From contig NZ_CP139715.1 of assembly GCF_034377285.1 (NCBI RefSeq), positions 3,642,001 through 3,706,000 on the forward strand: a stretch of DNA of 64,000 nt. Direction: 5' to 3'. The notes beneath the pieces were generated by a model that was given only the letters and a program-made list of their open reading frames with translations, was not told the DNA's origin and did no database searches. The DNA is from Thalassobaculum sp. OXR-137 (GTDB lineage: Bacteria; Pseudomonadota; Alphaproteobacteria; Thalassobaculales; Thalassobaculaceae). The position numbers and the translations under genes were made by a program. Shown here piece by piece: positions 62,336 to 64,000 of this stretch (position 1 is its first letter; every line of letters starts with the position of its first letter).

Positions 62336-63799
62336 ATGACATGGCCGACAGAGACGGGTCCGACGACGCGCGATACTCTGCTCTCCTGCGAGCAGATGGG
62401 CGCCTGCGATCGGTTCACCATTGAAAAGAGAACGACCGGGTTCACCCTCATGCTCCGTGCGGGGCAGGGGGCGGCGCGCCGTATCCGCCGGGCCTTTCGG
62501 CCGGGCCGGGTGCTGGTCGCCTGCGGACCGGGCAACAACGGCGGCGACGGGTTCGTCATCGCCCATGACCTGCGCGCTCATGGCTGGGAGGTCACGGTCG
62601 CGCTGCTCGGCGCCCGCGACCGGCTGACAGGCGATGCGGCGGAAGCGGCGGCCTATTGGGACGGCCCGATCGAAATGCTGACGGCGGAGCGCGTCGAGTC
62701 GGCCGAGATCTTCGTGGACGCGCTGTTCGGCGCCGGACTGACCCGCCCGGTCGAGGGCGTGGCCGCCGAGGTGCTGGACCGGGCCGCCACGCGGTCGGCG
62801 GGCGGCGGGCTGACGGTCGTCGCCGTCGACGTGCCCAGCGGCGTGCACGGCGATACCGGCCAGGTCCTCGGCACGGCCTGTCCGGCCGACCTGACGGTCA
62901 CCTTTCACTGTCTGAAACCCGGCCACCTGCTGCATCCGGGGGGCCGGCTGTGCGGCGGCATCCGGGTCGTCGATATCGGCATCGACCCGGCCGCTCCGGC
63001 GCTGACCGAGCCGGCGGCGCGGATGATCTCGCCGCGGCTTTGGGACGGGCTGCTGACCCCGGCGGGTCCGGACGATCACAAATACACTCGCGGCCACGTG
63101 CTGGTGCTGGCCGGCGCCATGCCCGGCGCGGCGCGGCTGGCCGCCCGCTCGGCCCGGCATATGGGGGCGGGGCTGGTGACGGTCTGCGCGCCCGAGGAGG
63201 CTGTCCCTCTGATCGCCGGCGATGCGCCAGGACTGATCGTGCAGGAGATCCCCTACGACCTGGAAGCCTTCGTGGCGGGCCGCAAGGTGGCGGCCATCGT
63301 CGTCGGGCCGGGTCTGGGACGGGGTGCCGATGCCAGACGGCTGGTGGAGGCTGCGATGGCCTGCGTCGTGCCGACGGTGTTGGATGCCGACGTGTTCTCG
63401 CTGTTCGCCGGCGGACGCCTGCCGCGTGGCGGGCCGGCGGTGCTGACGCCCCATGGTGGCGAGTTCTCGCGGCTCTTTGCCAAGCTGGACCCACGCCAGA
63501 TCGGCCGGATCGCGGCGGTCAGTCGGGCGGCGGCCAACTGCGGCCACACGGTTCTGCTCAAAGGGCCCGACAGCACGGTGGCGGCCCCGGACGGCCGCTG
63601 CGCGATCCTCGACGGCGCGCCGGCAACCCTGGCGACCGGCGGCACCGGAGACGTGCTGGCCGGCGCAATCGGCGCGTTGCTGGCGCGCGGCCTGCCGGGC
63701 TTCGAGGCGGCCTGCGCCGGTGCCTGGTTCCACCGCGAGGCGGCCCGCTGGCTGGGCGGGACGGCGCTGCTACCCGAGGATCTCGCCGACGCCCTTTGA
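62336..63799 (+). CDS. nnr: bifunctional NAD(P)HX epimerase / ADP-dependent NAD(P)HX dehydratase
   Basis: A 487-residue two-domain repair enzyme. The N-terminal YjeF_N epimerase domain (about 1-210) has LLSCEQMGACDRFTIEKRT, VACGPGNNGGDGFVIAHDL and VAVDVPSGVHGDTG. The C-terminal carbohydrate-kinase-like dehydratase domain has KYTRGHVLVLAGAMPGAARLA, VGPGLGR and ATGGTGDVLAGAIGALL. It repairs hydrated NADH and NADPH. The start is ATG 62336, 18 bp after tRNA-His; the frame stays open through the tRNA but that is not coding. Its last 30 bp overlap the 3' end of an opposite-strand gene. Confidence 0.93.
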   Translation: MTWPTETGPTTRDTLLSCEQMGACDRFTIEKRTTGFTLMLRAGQGAARRIRRAFRPGRVLVACGPGNNGGDGFVIAHDLRAHGWEVTVALLGARDRLTGDAAEAAAYWDGPIEMLTAERVESAEIFVDALFGAGLTRPVEGVAAEVLDRAATRSAGGGLTVVAVDVPSGVHGDTGQVLGTACPADLTVTFHCLKPGHLLHPGGRLCGGIRVVDIGIDPAAPALTEPAARMISPRLWDGLLTPAGPDDHKYTRGHVLVLAGAMPGAARLAARSARHMGAGLVTVCAPEEAVPLIAGDAPGLIVQEIPYDLEAFVAGRKVAAIVVGPGLGRGADARRLVEAAMACVVPTVLDADVFSLFAGGRLPRGGPAVLTPHGGEFSRLFAKLDPRQIGRIAAVSRAAANCGHTVLLKGPDSTVAAPDGRCAILDGAPATLATGGTGDVLAGAIGALLARGLPGFEAACAGAWFHREAARWLGGTALLPEDLADAL

Positions 63800-64000
63800 G
63801 GGTCGCGGCGCATGCTCGATCTGCGGCTGGCCGAAGGCGATGTCCGTGGTCTTATCCAGCTTCCGCACCACGTGTTTCAGCAGCAGCTTCGTCAGGGTAT
63901 GGCTGGAGTCCATCACCGCCTCGATCTGGTCCGGCGCCACCTCCAGGGCGGTGACCGGCGAGATCGCGCGGGCGCCGCGGGTGTGCGTCGCCCCCTCGAT
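63770..64000 (-). CDS. cyclic-nucleotide-binding domain protein (5' end outside window)
   Basis: A 76-codon C-terminal fragment reading from the right edge to the TAG at 63770. GATHTRGARAISPVTALEVAPDQIEAVM and SHTLTKLLLKHVVRKLDKT follow the late beta-roll and C-helix of the cyclic-nucleotide-binding (Crp-like) domain. The tail is short and hydrophilic, with no HTH after the domain, so this is not a classic Crp regulator; a stand-alone or C-terminally placed domain is likely. It overlaps the end of nnr by 30 bp on the opposite strand. Confidence 0.7.
   Translation of the reverse strand: MEGATHTRGARAISPVTALEVAPDQIEAVMDSSHTLTKLLLKHVVRKLDKTTDIAFGQPQIEHAPRPSKGVGEILG

Overview
High-GC chromosomal DNA from an alphaproteobacterium, most likely Rhodospirillales-like. 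The grounds are a glnB-glnA pair with a -24/-12 promoter, a close RutR homologue, alphaproteobacterial-type ParE and FliG, a DUF1127 small protein, and several families of dispersed palindromic repeats. There are no rRNA genes, CRISPR arrays, prophage genes or insertion sequences. The window carries 60 protein genes (two cut by the window edges), one tRNA-His, one decayed LysR gene and seven palindromic repeat copies of four types.

Layout. 1-7.7 kb, all on the minus strand: a partial PEP-mutase-family enzyme, a heterodimeric ABC exporter, fliG, and a three-gene operon encoding an ExbB/MotA-like channel subunit, a one-TM partner with an atypical periplasmic domain, and a small membrane protein. 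7.9-23.5 kb: a reductive pyrimidine catabolism region in two blocks. Block one is preT-preA (dihydropyrimidine dehydrogenase), divergent from a fluoroacetate-dehalogenase-like hydrolase. Block two is rutR, divergent from an N-carbamoyl-beta-alanine-type amidohydrolase, dihydropyrimidinase and a four-gene ABC importer with a THI5/NMT1-like binding protein. A perfect RutR box lies between rutR and block two, and a 12/14 match lies between the dehalogenase and preT. An epimerase, a DMT permease, an M20 peptidase and a PhyH-type dioxygenase sit between the blocks.

23.6-41.2 kb: a GIY-YIG protein bracketed by two copies of one palindrome; a multi-PAS hybrid histidine kinase overlapping an OmpR-type regulator; a DUF1127 protein; an M24 peptidase with a EutA/maleate-isomerase-like protein; glpD-glpK-argE; an N-methylproline-demethylase-like flavoenzyme facing a MetR-like LysR regulator across about 0.6 kb of AT-richer DNA; an EAL phosphodiesterase; and a DMT permease. 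41.3-50.7 kb: mostly single metabolic genes (class III aminotransferase, YdjM-like membrane protein, NIPSNAP, GST, GFA-domain protein, amidase with an AtzH/HpxZ-like partner, enolase-superfamily enzyme, alpha/beta hydrolase, AbgB-like M20 enzyme).

50.7-64 kb: a LysR remnant ending exactly at a palindromic element, then parE, a YciA-type thioesterase, an MscS channel, glnB-glnA, two class I aminotransferases, a dienelactone hydrolase, a small basic protein divergent from a LysR regulator, tRNA-His, nnrD, and the end of a cyclic-nucleotide-binding-domain gene. Overall the window reads as a nitrogen- and carbon-scavenging chromosomal region: pyrimidines, amides, acylated amino acids, glycerol 3-phosphate and betaine-type compounds, with central nitrogen assimilation (PII and glutamine synthetase).
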